DNA of 64,000 nt from Parvibaculum sp. (lineage in GTDB: Bacteria; Pseudomonadota; Alphaproteobacteria; Parvibaculales; Parvibaculaceae), in the NCBI RefSeq assembly GCF_019635935.1, contig NZ_JAHBYN010000001.1, forward strand, positions 930,001 through 994,000, written 5' to 3'. The notes under the pieces are model-generated. The model saw only the letters and a list, made by a program, of their open reading frames with translations, searched no databases and was not told where the DNA came from. A program made the translations under genes and the position numbers. Below are positions 48,503-58,327 of this stretch, piece by piece (the stretch's first letter is position 1; each line of letters opens with the position of its first letter).

Positions 48503-48862
48503 CGGGTCGCTCCGTGGGTCGCGGCCCGAGGCGCGAAGGCCGGGCCAGAATCGGCGCCACGCTAAACCAATCGCTCCGGCAGCGCAATTCAATGATGCGT
48601 TGCCGCACACCCCATAAATGTCTGATTTAATTGAACTATTTCGTGCGCGCCGCGTCTTGACGGAAATCCGGCGATCCCTTAGTGTCCGCCAAATTCAACG
48701 GGAAACCGAGTCTGTCGCCGGGGGCGTCCGCCCCCTGCCCGCTTGCGGGCAGGCCGAAGACAGACACGCCCTCCCCTGGAGAGCCAGTATGAAGGTGTCG
48801 ACGAAAGCCGCCACGGAACGGCGCGCGCCCAAGGGCCCGCAAAGTTCCGGGGAGGAGTCGGC
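48503..48862 (+). promoter_or_regulatory. carA upstream region with promoter-like boxes and leader hairpin
   Basis: 360 bp without a gene, between divergent yqeY and carA. TTGACG (48657-48662), a 17-bp spacer and TAGTGT (48680-48685) form a weak promoter. Downstream is a perfect 9-bp hairpin, CCTGCCCGC-TT-GCGGGCAGG (48734-48753), in what would be the carA leader. GGAGGAG at 48851-48857 is the ribosome-binding site for ATG 48863. Confidence 0.45.
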
Positions 48863-50059
48863 ATGAACACGCGGGCGCCCGAAGCAAAGAGCCAGACGAT
48901 GACCGATACCGAAAAGCCGACCGCCCTCCTTGTACTGAAGGACGGGACGGTGCTTTCGGGCCGCGGCATCGGCGCAACGGGCGAAGCGGTGGGCGAGGTC
49001 TGCTTCAACACCGCGATGACCGGCTATCAGGAAATCCTGACCGACCCGTCTTATGCCGGGCAGATCATCACCTTCACCTTTCCGCATATCGGCAATGTCG
49101 GCACCAATGACGACGACATCGAGACGTCGAACATGGCGTCGTCGTCGGGCGTGCGCGGGCTCGTGATCCGCGCCGACATCACCCAACCATCGAACTACCG
49201 CGCGGCGCAGCATCTCGACCAGTGGCTGAAGGCGCGGCGCATCATCGGCCTTTCGGGCATCGACACGCGGGCGCTGACGCGGCGCATCCGCGAGAAGGGC
49301 TATGTCGACGGCATCATCGCGCATGACCCTGCGGGCAATTTCGACGTGCCCAAGCTGCTCGAAAAGGCGCGCGGCTGGCCGGGCCTTGTCGGCATGGACC
49401 TCGTCAAGGACGTGACCTGCGGCCAAAGCTACAAGTGGGACGAGGCGCGCTGGGTCTGGAACGAAGGCCACAAACCGGCGACGGCCCTGAAACATCACGT
49501 CGTCGCCATCGATTACGGCGTCAAGCGCAACATCCTGCGCTGCCTTGCAAGCGCCGGCTGCCGGGTGACGGTGGTGCCGGCCGAAACGAAAGCCGAGGAC
49601 ATTCTGGCGCTGGCGCCGGACGGCGTCTTCCTGTCGAACGGTCCGGGCGATCCGGCCGCGACCGGCGAATATGCGGTGCCGGAAATCAGAAAGCTGGTGG
49701 CGAGCGGCAAGCCCGTTTTCGGCATTTGCCTCGGCCACCAGATGCTGGCGCTGGCGCTCGGCGCCAAAACCGAAAAGATGCATCAGGGCCATCACGGCGC
49801 CAATCATCCCGTGAAGGACCACACGACCGGCAAGGTCGAGATCACCTCGATGAACCACGGCTTCGCGGTGTCGCGCGAGAGTTTGGGGGCCGATATCGAG
49901 GAAACCCATGTGTCGCTCTTCGACGGCTCGAATTGCGGCATCCGGTTGAAAGGCAAGCCGGTCTTCTCGGTGCAATACCACCCCGAAGCCTCGCCCGGCC
50001 CGCAGGATTCGCATTACCTCTTCGAACGCTTCGTGAAGCTGATCAAGGAGGGGAAGTGA
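48863..50059 (+). CDS. carA: Carbamoyl-phosphate synthase small (glutaminase) subunit
   Basis: 398 aa from ATG 48863. N-terminal small-subunit domain (GEVCFNTAMTGYQEILTDPSY) and class I amidotransferase domain with the nucleophile in FGICLGHQML and the HPEASPGP histidine/glutamate. It hydrolyses glutamine and passes ammonia to CarB for pyrimidine and arginine synthesis. Its stop shares one base with the ATG of an inserted gene, so carA and carB are not adjacent here. Confidence 0.96.
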   Translation: MNTRAPEAKSQTMTDTEKPTALLVLKDGTVLSGRGIGATGEAVGEVCFNTAMTGYQEILTDPSYAGQIITFTFPHIGNVGTNDDDIETSNMASSSGVRGLVIRADITQPSNYRAAQHLDQWLKARRIIGLSGIDTRALTRRIREKGYVDGIIAHDPAGNFDVPKLLEKARGWPGLVGMDLVKDVTCGQSYKWDEARWVWNEGHKPATALKHHVVAIDYGVKRNILRCLASAGCRVTVVPAETKAEDILALAPDGVFLSNGPGDPAATGEYAVPEIRKLVASGKPVFGICLGHQMLALALGAKTEKMHQGHHGANHPVKDHTTGKVEITSMNHGFAVSRESLGADIEETHVSLFDGSNCGIRLKGKPVFSVQYHPEASPGPQDSHYLFERFVKLIKEGK

Positions 50060-50730
50060 TGGCCACACCCCTCAAACTTGAAGTGATTGCATCTGCAACA
50101 TTGTTCAAACTTTTTCGTGTTGCTCAGTCGGGCGACGGATATATCTCACCCGAAGACATGTCGGAATCGTTTGAGAGAAACATATCCGAAAAGCAAGTCC
50201 GGTTGGCGGTAGAACACCTGTCAGAAAGGGACCTTTGCTCGGCACGCACCGGTCCCATGGGGACCAAATTGCAGATAACTCGCACGGGCTACTTGGCCGT
50301 CGAAAATGATCTCGACGACCCTTCTTCTTTTTCCCACCAGTATTCTGAAAAAGGCAACAAATGGCTTTGGGAGACTGGGGGAAGAATCAAAACCATCGAA
50401 CAGCATGACCCGGCAGAGATACCAGCGTCAGATCGATTGGTGAAGCTTGATCACAATAGCAATGAGTATCAAGAAGCTACGCATCATCTTGACGAGCTTA
50501 TCGAAGCCGTCGGGGCAGATCGCAGCAATGACTTCGAAGACAAAGATCAGCGCTTGGCAGAACTTAAAGCTGGTCGTGAGTTGCTAAACAGCAATACCGC
50601 CAGCCCAACAAAGATTGAAGCTGTTCTCTATGGCTCCCTAGGCTACCTCGCCACAAAGTTTGCAGACGAACCCATCGGCGCATTAGCTGCGGCGACATGG
50701 GCGGCCATTAAAATTCTTCTCGGACTCTGA
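50059..50730 (+). CDS. Winged-helix-like gene inserted between carA and carB
   Basis: 223 aa; ATG 50059 overlaps the carA TGA by 1 nt and uses the GGAGGGG at the end of carA, so it is translationally coupled. The N-terminal ~80 residues look like a winged helix ([29 protein letters not shown]). The middle has [14 protein letters not shown], then a charged helix, and the C-terminus ends in a hydrophobic helix ([17 protein letters not shown]). I recall hypothetical alphaproteobacterial proteins with the ASDR-LDHNS motif. GC content is clearly lower than in carA and carB, suggesting transfer. Function unknown. Confidence 0.8.
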   Translation: MATPLKLEVIASATLFKLFRVAQSGDGYISPEDMSESFERNISEKQVRLAVEHLSERDLCSARTGPMGTKLQITRTGYLAVENDLDDPSSFSHQYSEKGNKWLWETGGRIKTIEQHDPAEIPASDRLVKLDHNSNEYQEATHHLDELIEAVGADRSNDFEDKDQRLAELKAGRELLNSNTASPTKIEAVLYGSLGYLATKFADEPIGALAAATWAAIKILLGL

Positions 50731-50731
50731 A

Positions 50732-53700
50732 ATGCCCAAACGCACCGACATAAACAGCATTCTGATCATCGGCGCGGGGCCGATCATTATCGGTCAGGCT
50801 TGCGAGTTCGACTATTCGGGCACGCAGGCCTGCAAGGCGCTGAAGGACGAGGGCTACCGGATCATTCTGGTCAACTCGAACCCGGCCACGATCATGACCG
50901 ACCCGGAACTGGCCGACGCCACCTATGTCGAGCCGATCACGCCGGAAGTCGTCGCCAAGATCATCGAAAAGGAACGGCCCGACGCGCTGCTGCCGACCAT
51001 GGGCGGACAGACCGCGCTCAACACGGCGCTGGCGCTGGCCGATATGGGCGTGCTGGAAAAATTCGGCGTCGAGATGATCGGCGCCAAGCGCGAAGCGATC
51101 GAGATGGCCGAGGACCGCCAGCTCTTCCGCGACGCGATGGACCGTATCGGCCTCGAAAGCCCGCGCTCGCGCGTCGCCCACAATATGGAAGAGGCGATGG
51201 CGGCGCTCGATTTCGTCGGCCTGCCCGCGATCATCCGCCCCTCCTTCACGATGGGCGGCACCGGCGGCGGCATCGCCTACAACAAGCAGGAATTCGCCGA
51301 CATCATCGAAAGCGGCCTCGACGCAAGCCCGGTCAACGAAGTGCTGGTGGAAGAAAGCGTGCTCGGCTGGAAGGAATACGAGATGGAGGTCGTCCGCGAC
51401 AAGGCGGACAATTGCATCATCATCTGCTCGATCGAAAACATCGACCCGATGGGCGTGCATACGGGCGACAGCATCACCATTGCCCCGGCGCTGACGCTGA
51501 CCGACAAGGAATACCAGATCATGCGCAACGCGAGCATCGCGGTGCTGCGCGAGATCGGCGTCGAGACCGGCGGCTCCAATGTGCAGTTCGCGGTTAACCC
51601 CAAGGACGGCCGCCTCGTCGTCATCGAAATGAACCCGCGCGTCTCGCGCTCGTCGGCGCTGGCCTCCAAGGCGACCGGCTTTCCGATTGCGAAAGTCGCC
51701 GCAAGGCTCGCGGTCGGCTACACGCTGGACGAATTGCAGAACGACATCACCAAGGTCACGCCGGCAAGCTTCGAGCCGACCATCGACTATGTGGTGACAA
51801 AAATCCCGCGCTTCGCCTTCGAAAAATTCGCCGGCGCCGAAAAGCTGCTCGGCACGGCGATGAAATCGGTCGGCGAGGCCATGGCAATCGGCCGCACCTT
51901 CCAGGAGAGCTTGCAGAAGGCGCTGCGCTCGATGGAAACCGGGCTGACCGGCCTCAACGAAGTCGTCGTGCCCGGCATGGGCGAAGGCGACGACAAGAAC
52001 GCGATCCGCGCCGCCCTCGGCCGTCCGACGCCGGACCGCCTGCTGGTGATCGCGCAAGCGCTGCGCCACGGCATGAGCCACGACCAGGTCCACGCGGCCT
52101 GCGCCTACGATCCGTGGTTCCTCGAACAATTGCAGGGCCTGATCGACGCGGAAGCGGATGTGCGCGCGAACGGCTTGCCGAAATCGAAATCCGACATGCG
52201 GCGGCTGAAGGCGATGGGCTTTTCGGATGCGCGCCTCGCCGAGCTTTGCGGCATGGAGGAAGACGCCGTGCGCGCCGCACGCCGCGCGCTCGGCGTGCGC
52301 CCCGTCTACAAGCGCATCGACACCTGCGCCGCCGAGTTCGAAAGCCTGACGCCCTATATGTATTCGACCTACGAGACCGACTTCGATGGGTCCGCCGATT
52401 GCGAAGCCGATCCGTCGGACAGAAAGAAGGCGATCATTCTGGGCGGCGGTCCGAACCGCATCGGCCAGGGCATCGAATTCGACTATTGCTGCTGCCACGC
52501 CGCTTTCGCGCTCGATGAAATCGGCATCGAAAGCATCATGGTCAACTGCAATCCGGAAACGGTGTCGACCGACTACGACACGTCGGACCGCCTCTATTTC
52601 GAACCGCTGACCGCCGAAGACGTGCTGGAGCTGATCGATCTCGAAAAGTCGAAGGGGACGCTGGCCGGCGTCATCGTGCAGTTCGGCGGGCAGACGCCGC
52701 TGAAACTCGCCGGCGATCTCGAACGCGCGAAAATTCCGATCCTCGGCACCTCGCCCGACGCGATCGACCTTGCCGAAGACCGCGACCGCTTCAAGGCGCT
52801 GCTCGAAAAGCTCGGCCTGAAACAGCCGCCCAACGGCATTGCCCGTTCGGCCGACGAGGCCAAGGCGATTGCCGAACGCATCGGCTATCCGGTGGTCATC
52901 CGCCCCTCTTATGTTCTGGGCGGCCGCGGCATGGAGATCGTGCGCGACGCGGCGCATCTCGACCGCTACATCACCGAAGCCGTGATCGTGTCCGGCAAGA
53001 GCCCGGTGCTGATCGACTATTATCTGCGCGACGCCATCGAGGTCGATGTCGATGCGCTGTGCGACGGCAAGGATGTCGTGATCTGCGGCATCATGGAGCA
53101 TATCGAGGAAGCGGGTGTGCATTCGGGCGACAGCGCCTGCTCGCTCCCGCCCTATTCGCTGCCTGCCGCGACCATCGCCGAGATTGAGCGGCAGACGCGC
53201 GACATGGCGCTGGCGCTGAATGTCGGCGGACTGATGAATGTGCAATATGCGGTGCAGGACGGCACGATCTATGTGCTCGAAGTTAATCCGCGCGCCTCGC
53301 GCACCGTGCCCTTCGTTGCGAAAGTGATCGGCGAGCCGGTGGCGAAGATCGCCGCCAAGGTGATGGCGGGCATGCCGCTGGCGGGCTTCGATCTGAAGCC
53401 GAAAGTCGAGGGCCGCGTCGCGGTGAAAGAAGCCGTCTTCCCCTTCGCGCGTTTCCCCGGCGTCGACACGATCCTCGGGCCGGAAATGCGCTCGACCGGC
53501 GAAGTGATGGGCCTCGACAAGAGTTTCGCCGTGGCGTTTGCCAAGAGCCAGCTCGGCGGCGGCACCAAAGTGCCGGTCGAAGGCACGGTCTTCGTGTCGG
53601 TGAAGGACGCCGACAAGACGAAAATCATTGCGCCCGCCAAAAAACTGATCGCGATGGGCTTCAAGCTGATCGCCACCGGCGGCACGCAGCGCTATCTGGC

Positions 53701-53992
53701 CGAACAGGGGATTGAGGTCGCAACCATCAACAAGGTGCTGGAAGGCCGGCCGCACATTGTCGACGCGATCAAGAACGGCGAGGTGGCGCTGGTTTTCAAC
53801 ACGACGGAAGGCGCGCAGGCGCTGACCGATTCGATGTCGCTGCGCCGCGCCGCGCTGTTGATGAAGGTGCCTTACTATACAACCGTGGCCGGCGCCCGCG
53901 CCGCCGTGGAAGGCATCGAGGCCATCCGCAAGGGCAAACTGGAAGTTGCCTCGCTGCAGTCCTACAATATGGGGCGAAACGCGGCGGAATAA
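50732..53992 (+). CDS. carB: Carbamoyl-phosphate synthase large subunit
   Basis: 1086 aa. Two ATP-grasp halves are visible ([17 protein letters not shown] near 170 and [17 protein letters not shown] near 720), each with an [24 protein letters not shown] motif, and a C-terminal MGS-like allosteric domain ([17 protein letters not shown]). It makes carbamoyl phosphate from bicarbonate, ammonia and ATP. ATG 50732 is 1 bp after the stop of the inserted gene. A terminator follows at 54067-54106. Confidence 0.97.
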   Translation: MPKRTDINSILIIGAGPIIIGQACEFDYSGTQACKALKDEGYRIILVNSNPATIMTDPELADATYVEPITPEVVAKIIEKERPDALLPTMGGQTALNTALALADMGVLEKFGVEMIGAKREAIEMAEDRQLFRDAMDRIGLESPRSRVAHNMEEAMAALDFVGLPAIIRPSFTMGGTGGGIAYNKQEFADIIESGLDASPVNEVLVEESVLGWKEYEMEVVRDKADNCIIICSIENIDPMGVHTGDSITIAPALTLTDKEYQIMRNASIAVLREIGVETGGSNVQFAVNPKDGRLVVIEMNPRVSRSSALASKATGFPIAKVAARLAVGYTLDELQNDITKVTPASFEPTIDYVVTKIPRFAFEKFAGAEKLLGTAMKSVGEAMAIGRTFQESLQKALRSMETGLTGLNEVVVPGMGEGDDKNAIRAALGRPTPDRLLVIAQALRHGMSHDQVHAACAYDPWFLEQLQGLIDAEADVRANGLPKSKSDMRRLKAMGFSDARLAELCGMEEDAVRAARRALGVRPVYKRIDTCAAEFESLTPYMYSTYETDFDGSADCEADPSDRKKAIILGGGPNRIGQGIEFDYCCCHAAFALDEIGIESIMVNCNPETVSTDYDTSDRLYFEPLTAEDVLELIDLEKSKGTLAGVIVQFGGQTPLKLAGDLERAKIPILGTSPDAIDLAEDRDRFKALLEKLGLKQPPNGIARSADEAKAIAERIGYPVVIRPSYVLGGRGMEIVRDAAHLDRYITEAVIVSGKSPVLIDYYLRDAIEVDVDALCDGKDVVICGIMEHIEEAGVHSGDSACSLPPYSLPAATIAEIERQTRDMALALNVGGLMNVQYAVQDGTIYVLEVNPRASRTVPFVAKVIGEPVAKIAAKVMAGMPLAGFDLKPKVEGRVAVKEAVFPFARFPGVDTILGPEMRSTGEVMGLDKSFAVAFAKSQLGGGTKVPVEGTVFVSVKDADKTKIIAPAKKLIAMGFKLIATGGTQRYLAEQGIEVATINKVLEGRPHIVDAIKNGEVALVFNTTEGAQALTDSMSLRRAALLMKVPYYTTVAGARAAVEGIEAIRKGKLEVASLQSYNMGRNAAE

Positions 53993-54066
53993 CGAGGCCG
54001 GGCGGCGGCGGGCATAAAACGGGTTTGACCTTTCCCGCCGCGCTGACCCACAATCGGCACCTGTCA

Positions 54067-54106
54067 CCCGCCTTCATGGGCGCTCCGAGCGCCTGGCGGG
54101 ATTTTT
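54067..54106 (+). terminator. Terminator after carB
   Basis: Outer stem CCCGCC / GGCGGG (54067-54072 and 54095-54100) enclosing a second perfect hairpin, GGCGCT-CCG-AGCGCC, followed by ATTTTT at 54101-54106. Confidence 0.8.
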
Positions 54107-54178
54107 CATGATGCGGACCGCACCCTCCGTCCCGGGATTTCCGGGCGGGGGCAACTTTGAGAGAGATCGTCGAGAGAG

Positions 54179-54652
54179 ATGGAAAAGGTTCCGATGACTT
54201 CCGCGGGCTACAAGGCTCTGGAAGACGAGATCAGGTTTCTCAAATCCGTGGAGCGCCCGCGCATCATCAAGGCGATCTCGGAGGCGCGCGCCCATGGCGA
54301 CCTCAGCGAGAACGCCGAATATCACGCGGCCAAGGAACAGCAGGGCCTCAACGAAAGCCGTGTGGCCGAGCTTGAGGACAAGATTTCCCGCGCCGATGTG
54401 ATCGACGTCTCGAAGCTCTCGGGCGATACGGTGAAATTCGGCGCGACCGTGACGGTGGTCGACGAGGACACGGACGAGGAAGCGGTCTACCAGATCGTCG
54501 GCGAACTGGAGGCCGACGTGAAGGCCGGCCGCGTCTCCATCACCTCACCGCTCGCCCGCGCGCTGATCGGCAAGTCGGCCGGCGACACCGTCGAGGTCGT
54601 GACGCCCGGCGGCGGCAAGAGCTACGAAGTCCTGAAGGTCGAATTCAAGTAA
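54179..54652 (+). CDS. greA: Transcription elongation factor GreA
   Basis: 157 aa, standard length. The N-terminal coiled coil ([38 protein letters not shown]) projects acidic residues into the polymerase secondary channel to trigger cleavage of backtracked RNA. The C-terminal domain contains [16 protein letters not shown]. It follows carB after its terminator, the carAB-greA order seen in many alphaproteobacteria. Confidence 0.97.
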   Translation: MEKVPMTSAGYKALEDEIRFLKSVERPRIIKAISEARAHGDLSENAEYHAAKEQQGLNESRVAELEDKISRADVIDVSKLSGDTVKFGATVTVVDEDTDEEAVYQIVGELEADVKAGRVSITSPLARALIGKSAGDTVEVVTPGGGKSYEVLKVEFK

Positions 54653-54655
54653 GCC

Positions 54656-55141
54656 TTAGTCGCTTTCCAGCGCTTCGAGCGGCACGCCCGGCAGATGTTT
54701 CGACTGCCGGATGGTGAGCGAGGTGCGCACGCTGGCGACATTGGGCGCCGGCGTCAGCTTCTCGGTCAGGAAGCTCTGGAAGGTCGAGAGGTCGGGCGCG
54801 ACGCATTTCAATATGAAGTCGATTTCGCCGTTCAGCATGTGGCACTCGCGGACCAGCGGCCATGTCGCGACTTCGGCCTCGAAAGCCTTGAGATCGGCTT
54901 CGGCCTGGCTGTGCAACCCGACCATCGCGAAAACCGTGACTTCGAAGCCAAGTGAACGCCCGTCGAGATCGGCGTGATAACCCTGGATGAGGCCCGCCTC
55001 CTCCAGCGCCCGGACGCGCCTGAGGCAAGGCGGCGCCGAAATGCCGACCCGGCTCGCAAGCTCGACATTGGTAATCCGCCCGTCGGCCTGCAGTTCGGCG
55101 AGAATGTGAAGATCGATCTTGTCGAGCTTTGCCCGTTTCAT
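54656..55141 (-). CDS. Lrp/AsnC-family transcriptional regulator
   Basis: 161 aa. N-terminal helix-turn-helix (DLHILAELQADGRITNVELA, GISAPPCLRRVRALEEAG) and C-terminal RAM domain (PNVASVRTSLTIRQSK). Typical amino-acid-responsive global or local regulator. It converges on greA with 3 bp between stops and is divergent from the ELM1-family gene 81 bp away, which it may regulate. Confidence 0.93.
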   Translation of the reverse strand: MKRAKLDKIDLHILAELQADGRITNVELASRVGISAPPCLRRVRALEEAGLIQGYHADLDGRSLGFEVTVFAMVGLHSQAEADLKAFEAEVATWPLVRECHMLNGEIDFILKCVAPDLSTFQSFLTEKLTPAPNVASVRTSLTIRQSKHLPGVPLEALESD

Positions 55142-55222
55142 GGCGCGCGGCCTGTGTCCATCGTGAGGCTTTACTTACTGCCTGACCGCGCGTATTTCAG
55201 CAATAAAATTACCACCCGGCGC

Positions 55223-56242
55223 ATGATTATGACCGACAAGCCCGAATCGAGCGTGCCCTTACCCCCGGATCTCCGGGAAGGTATGACCTGCTGGGCGCTG
55301 ACCGGCGGCCTGATTGGCTGCGACGTGCAGGTGGTCGGCGTCGCCGAGGCGCTGGGCTTCACCCCCGAACTCAAGCATGTGTCGCCGCCGCCGCCATTCC
55401 GCTGGCTCGCCCCCTATTGTCCGGCGCCGCCGATGCCCGGAATCGCGGCGCCCTGGCCCGATCTGCTGATCGCCTGCGGCCGGCAGGCGGTTCCGTTCGC
55501 ACGCGCCATCCGCCGCCGCACCGGGGGACGCACCTATACCGTCTTTCTGCAGGACCCGCGCATCGACCCGTCGAATTTCGACCTCGTCTGGGCGCCGGCG
55601 CATGACCACCTCGAAGGCCCGAACGTCATTTCGACGCTGGTCTCGCCGCACGGACTGACCCAGGCGAAGCTCGCCGCCGAAACGGCGCGCATCGCTCCCG
55701 AAGTCGCACACCTGCCGCATCCGCGCGTTGCCGTGTTGCTGGGCGGCACCAATTCCGCTTACACGCTGTCGGAAGAAGCGGCCGCACGCATCGGAGCCGA
55801 ACTTGCGGCCCTCGCCGAACGCGAGGGGGCCGGACTGATGGTCACCGCCTCGCGCCGCACCGGCGCCGCACAGGAAAAGGCAATCCGCGAGCGTATCGCC
55901 GGCACATCGGCCGTGATGTGGGACGGCACCGGCCCGGACCCCTATTTCGGCTATCTCGGCAGCGCCGACGCCATCGTCGTGACCTGCGATTCCGTCAACA
56001 TGGTCGGCGAGGCGACATTCGCCGGAAAGCCTGTCCATGTGATCGAGATGACCCCCGAACGTCCGCACAAGGCACGAAAGTTCCGCCAGTTTCTCGACGC
56101 GCTCTATGTGCAGGGCGCCGCACGGCCTTTTCAGGGCCGTCTCGAACACTGGGAGTGCGAGCCGTTAAATGCTACCAATGAAATCGCGCAGGCGATTGCG
56201 GCGGGCCTGACGCAACACATAATGCGCCTCCGCAAGGGTTAA
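55223..56242 (+). CDS. Mitochondrial fission ELM1 family protein
   Basis: 339 aa from ATG 55223 (ATG 55229 is possible). Motifs TCWALTGGLIGCDVQVVGVAEAL, VTASRRTG near 210, and VTCDSVNMVGEATFAGKPVHV near 255 identify the DUF1022/ELM1 family, a GT-B-like glycosyltransferase fold. The bacterial function is not established; a nucleotide-sugar or lipid-linked transferase is plausible. Divergent from the Lrp-type regulator. Confidence 0.88.
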   Translation: MIMTDKPESSVPLPPDLREGMTCWALTGGLIGCDVQVVGVAEALGFTPELKHVSPPPPFRWLAPYCPAPPMPGIAAPWPDLLIACGRQAVPFARAIRRRTGGRTYTVFLQDPRIDPSNFDLVWAPAHDHLEGPNVISTLVSPHGLTQAKLAAETARIAPEVAHLPHPRVAVLLGGTNSAYTLSEEAAARIGAELAALAEREGAGLMVTASRRTGAAQEKAIRERIAGTSAVMWDGTGPDPYFGYLGSADAIVVTCDSVNMVGEATFAGKPVHVIEMTPERPHKARKFRQFLDALYVQGAARPFQGRLEHWECEPLNATNEIAQAIAAGLTQHIMRLRKG

Positions 56243-56343
56243 CGGAGCGCGGCAATAAGACGCCGGGGCCGTTTCGGATGTTGCAGCCCCGGGGGCATGC
56301 CGAACAGAATGACCGGCAGAACGAGGTCACGGGAACGCCGCAG

Positions 56344-58323
56344 ATGACGCTACAGATCGAAACCTTCAAGAATGCCGATCTTTCACAGGGCTGGCGCCCC
56401 GGCAACAATGCGGGCGGCGCAACCTTGTTCAAGGCGCTCGGCCACCCGCTGACGGCGCCGAAAGGCCGCGCGCTGATTGCCGATCTTGCGAAAGCCGGCC
56501 CTGTCGCGATCTACGACCCCGTCGGCACCATCGGCAATTTCCACGCCTATTACGATCTCTCGCAACTCGACATCGCCGGGTATTTCGTGCAGCGCGTCGA
56601 AGACCTCGACGGCGCCTTTCTCGGACATGACGCGCAGCCTGTGAACGCCATCGCGAAATCCGGCGCGACGGCGGTGCTGGTGCTCGCCTTCGACGCCAAC
56701 AAGACGCTGCCCTCGATCGAACACGTCTTCCCGAAAGGCGCCCGCGTCGCGACGCTTGACGAGATCCGCCTGCCCGACGACATGCTGACCAACAAGGCGA
56801 ACTATCTCGACCCGATGAACTTCGCCACCAACTTCGCCCTGCTGCGCGACCGCAAGGGCGCGAACGGCGTGGACGGATTGCACACCCGCGTCGCCAGCGC
56901 GAACTACTGGGCGCTGCACGGCGCCGAAAAGCCGGAACTCTGGCTCTGCCTCTTCGACGAGACGGGCGAGCAACTGGCCGAGTGGCGCGAGACGCTGCCG
57001 GCTCCCGGCGCGCCCTTCGTCATCGACAGCGCCGAGGTGCGCCACCGCTTCGGCCTCGACGATTTCGCCGGCTCGCTGTTCATTCATGCGCTGCGGATCA
57101 AGGGCCACGATGTGGTGAAATACGCGCTCGACATGTATGGCGAGGACGGGCTGGCGCTGTCCTGCAGCCACGACGCCAATGCCTGGCCGGCCGACTATTA
57201 CGCCGGCATGCCGGCTGGCGACGCCGGCGAGAGCGTGACGCTCTACATCCAGAACTCGCATCCGATGCCCATTCCGCCGCGCACCGTCGGCCTCAACATA
57301 ATGGGCGCGCAGGATGTGTCGTGGTACGAGGACGAAATTCCGCCCTTCGCGACGCGCGGCATTCCGGTTGAAACGCTGCTGCCGCAAGCAAAATGGCCCG
57401 ACCAGATCGAGATTGTCGCCGGTCGCTATTTCGTGCGGCCGCGCTACGAGGTGAAGCGCGACGGCGGCCAGCGCCGCATCGCCCACGCCAATGTCGAGCG
57501 CACCGACCTGAAACCGAACCCCGAAATCGCCAAGCTCGAAAAGCACATGGGCAAGGGCTACATCATGCCGCTGCCGGTGCTGCCGCGCGACAAATTCGAA
57601 ACTGTGATGCTGCCGACGCCGATGGCGCGCGACGAACAGGAAATGCCGATCCGCGCCGAAATGATCGACGCCAACGGCGCGACCGTCGCCACGCGCTACC
57701 TCGGTCGCATTCCGCGCCGCGAAAGCGTCGAGGTCGATGTCGAAGCCTGGATCGCGGACGAAGCCCTGAAGCTGCCGTCAGGCTACGGCCATGTCGAATT
57801 CCTCTACGACTTCCGCGAAGGCGGCGACGGCAATGGCTGGCTGCATGCGCTCGGCCGTTTCGAGCAGAAGTCGAGCGGCCACCGCGCCGAGACGATTTTC
57901 GGCGCCCATATCTACAACACCGCCGTCATCTACAAGGACGAGCCGCAGAGCTACACCAACAAGCCGCCGGGACTGACGACGCGGCTTTTCCTGCGCATCG
58001 GCGGCCCGGCGCTCGACGCCGGCGCGCTCGACACGCTCTGCCACCTGATCTATCCGGCCTCGACGCCCTGGCACCCGAAAAGCACGACGTTGCTGATCCT
58101 GCACGACGCCGAAGGAAAGCCCGTCGCCGAACGCAAGGTCGAGATCGCCTGCGGCGGTTCCTTCCACTGGCGCCTGAGCGAAATGTTCGACCGCGACGAA
58201 CGCGAGCGCATGGGCGGCACCGGCTATGTGATCATCCGCGACACCACCTGCCGCCTCTTCGGCTTCCACGGCCTCGTCAACGGCGACAAGAGCTTCTGCC
58301 TCGATCACATGTTCGGGTTTTGA
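56344..58323 (+). CDS. Conserved hypothetical protein, 659 aa
   Basis: No signal peptide or transmembrane helix. The sequence is rich in conserved-looking beta segments (IYDPVGTIGNFHAYYDL, CSHDANAWPADYYAGMPAGD, LYIQNSHPMPIPP, DTTCRLFGFHGL). I do not recognise a family or active site. ATG 56344 is chosen over ATG 56278; neither has a strong ribosome-binding site. It converges on the TPR protein gene with 4 bp between stops. Its codon use matches the core genome around it. Confidence 0.75.
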   Translation: MTLQIETFKNADLSQGWRPGNNAGGATLFKALGHPLTAPKGRALIADLAKAGPVAIYDPVGTIGNFHAYYDLSQLDIAGYFVQRVEDLDGAFLGHDAQPVNAIAKSGATAVLVLAFDANKTLPSIEHVFPKGARVATLDEIRLPDDMLTNKANYLDPMNFATNFALLRDRKGANGVDGLHTRVASANYWALHGAEKPELWLCLFDETGEQLAEWRETLPAPGAPFVIDSAEVRHRFGLDDFAGSLFIHALRIKGHDVVKYALDMYGEDGLALSCSHDANAWPADYYAGMPAGDAGESVTLYIQNSHPMPIPPRTVGLNIMGAQDVSWYEDEIPPFATRGIPVETLLPQAKWPDQIEIVAGRYFVRPRYEVKRDGGQRRIAHANVERTDLKPNPEIAKLEKHMGKGYIMPLPVLPRDKFETVMLPTPMARDEQEMPIRAEMIDANGATVATRYLGRIPRRESVEVDVEAWIADEALKLPSGYGHVEFLYDFREGGDGNGWLHALGRFEQKSSGHRAETIFGAHIYNTAVIYKDEPQSYTNKPPGLTTRLFLRIGGPALDAGALDTLCHLIYPASTPWHPKSTTLLILHDAEGKPVAERKVEIACGGSFHWRLSEMFDRDERERMGGTGYVIIRDTTCRLFGFHGLVNGDKSFCLDHMFGF

Positions 58324-58327
58324 CGCC

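Noticed and set aside
50708..54067. 1119-codon open frame antisense to carB
   Set aside because: carB motifs are continuous on the plus strand; this is a shadow frame caused by high GC content.
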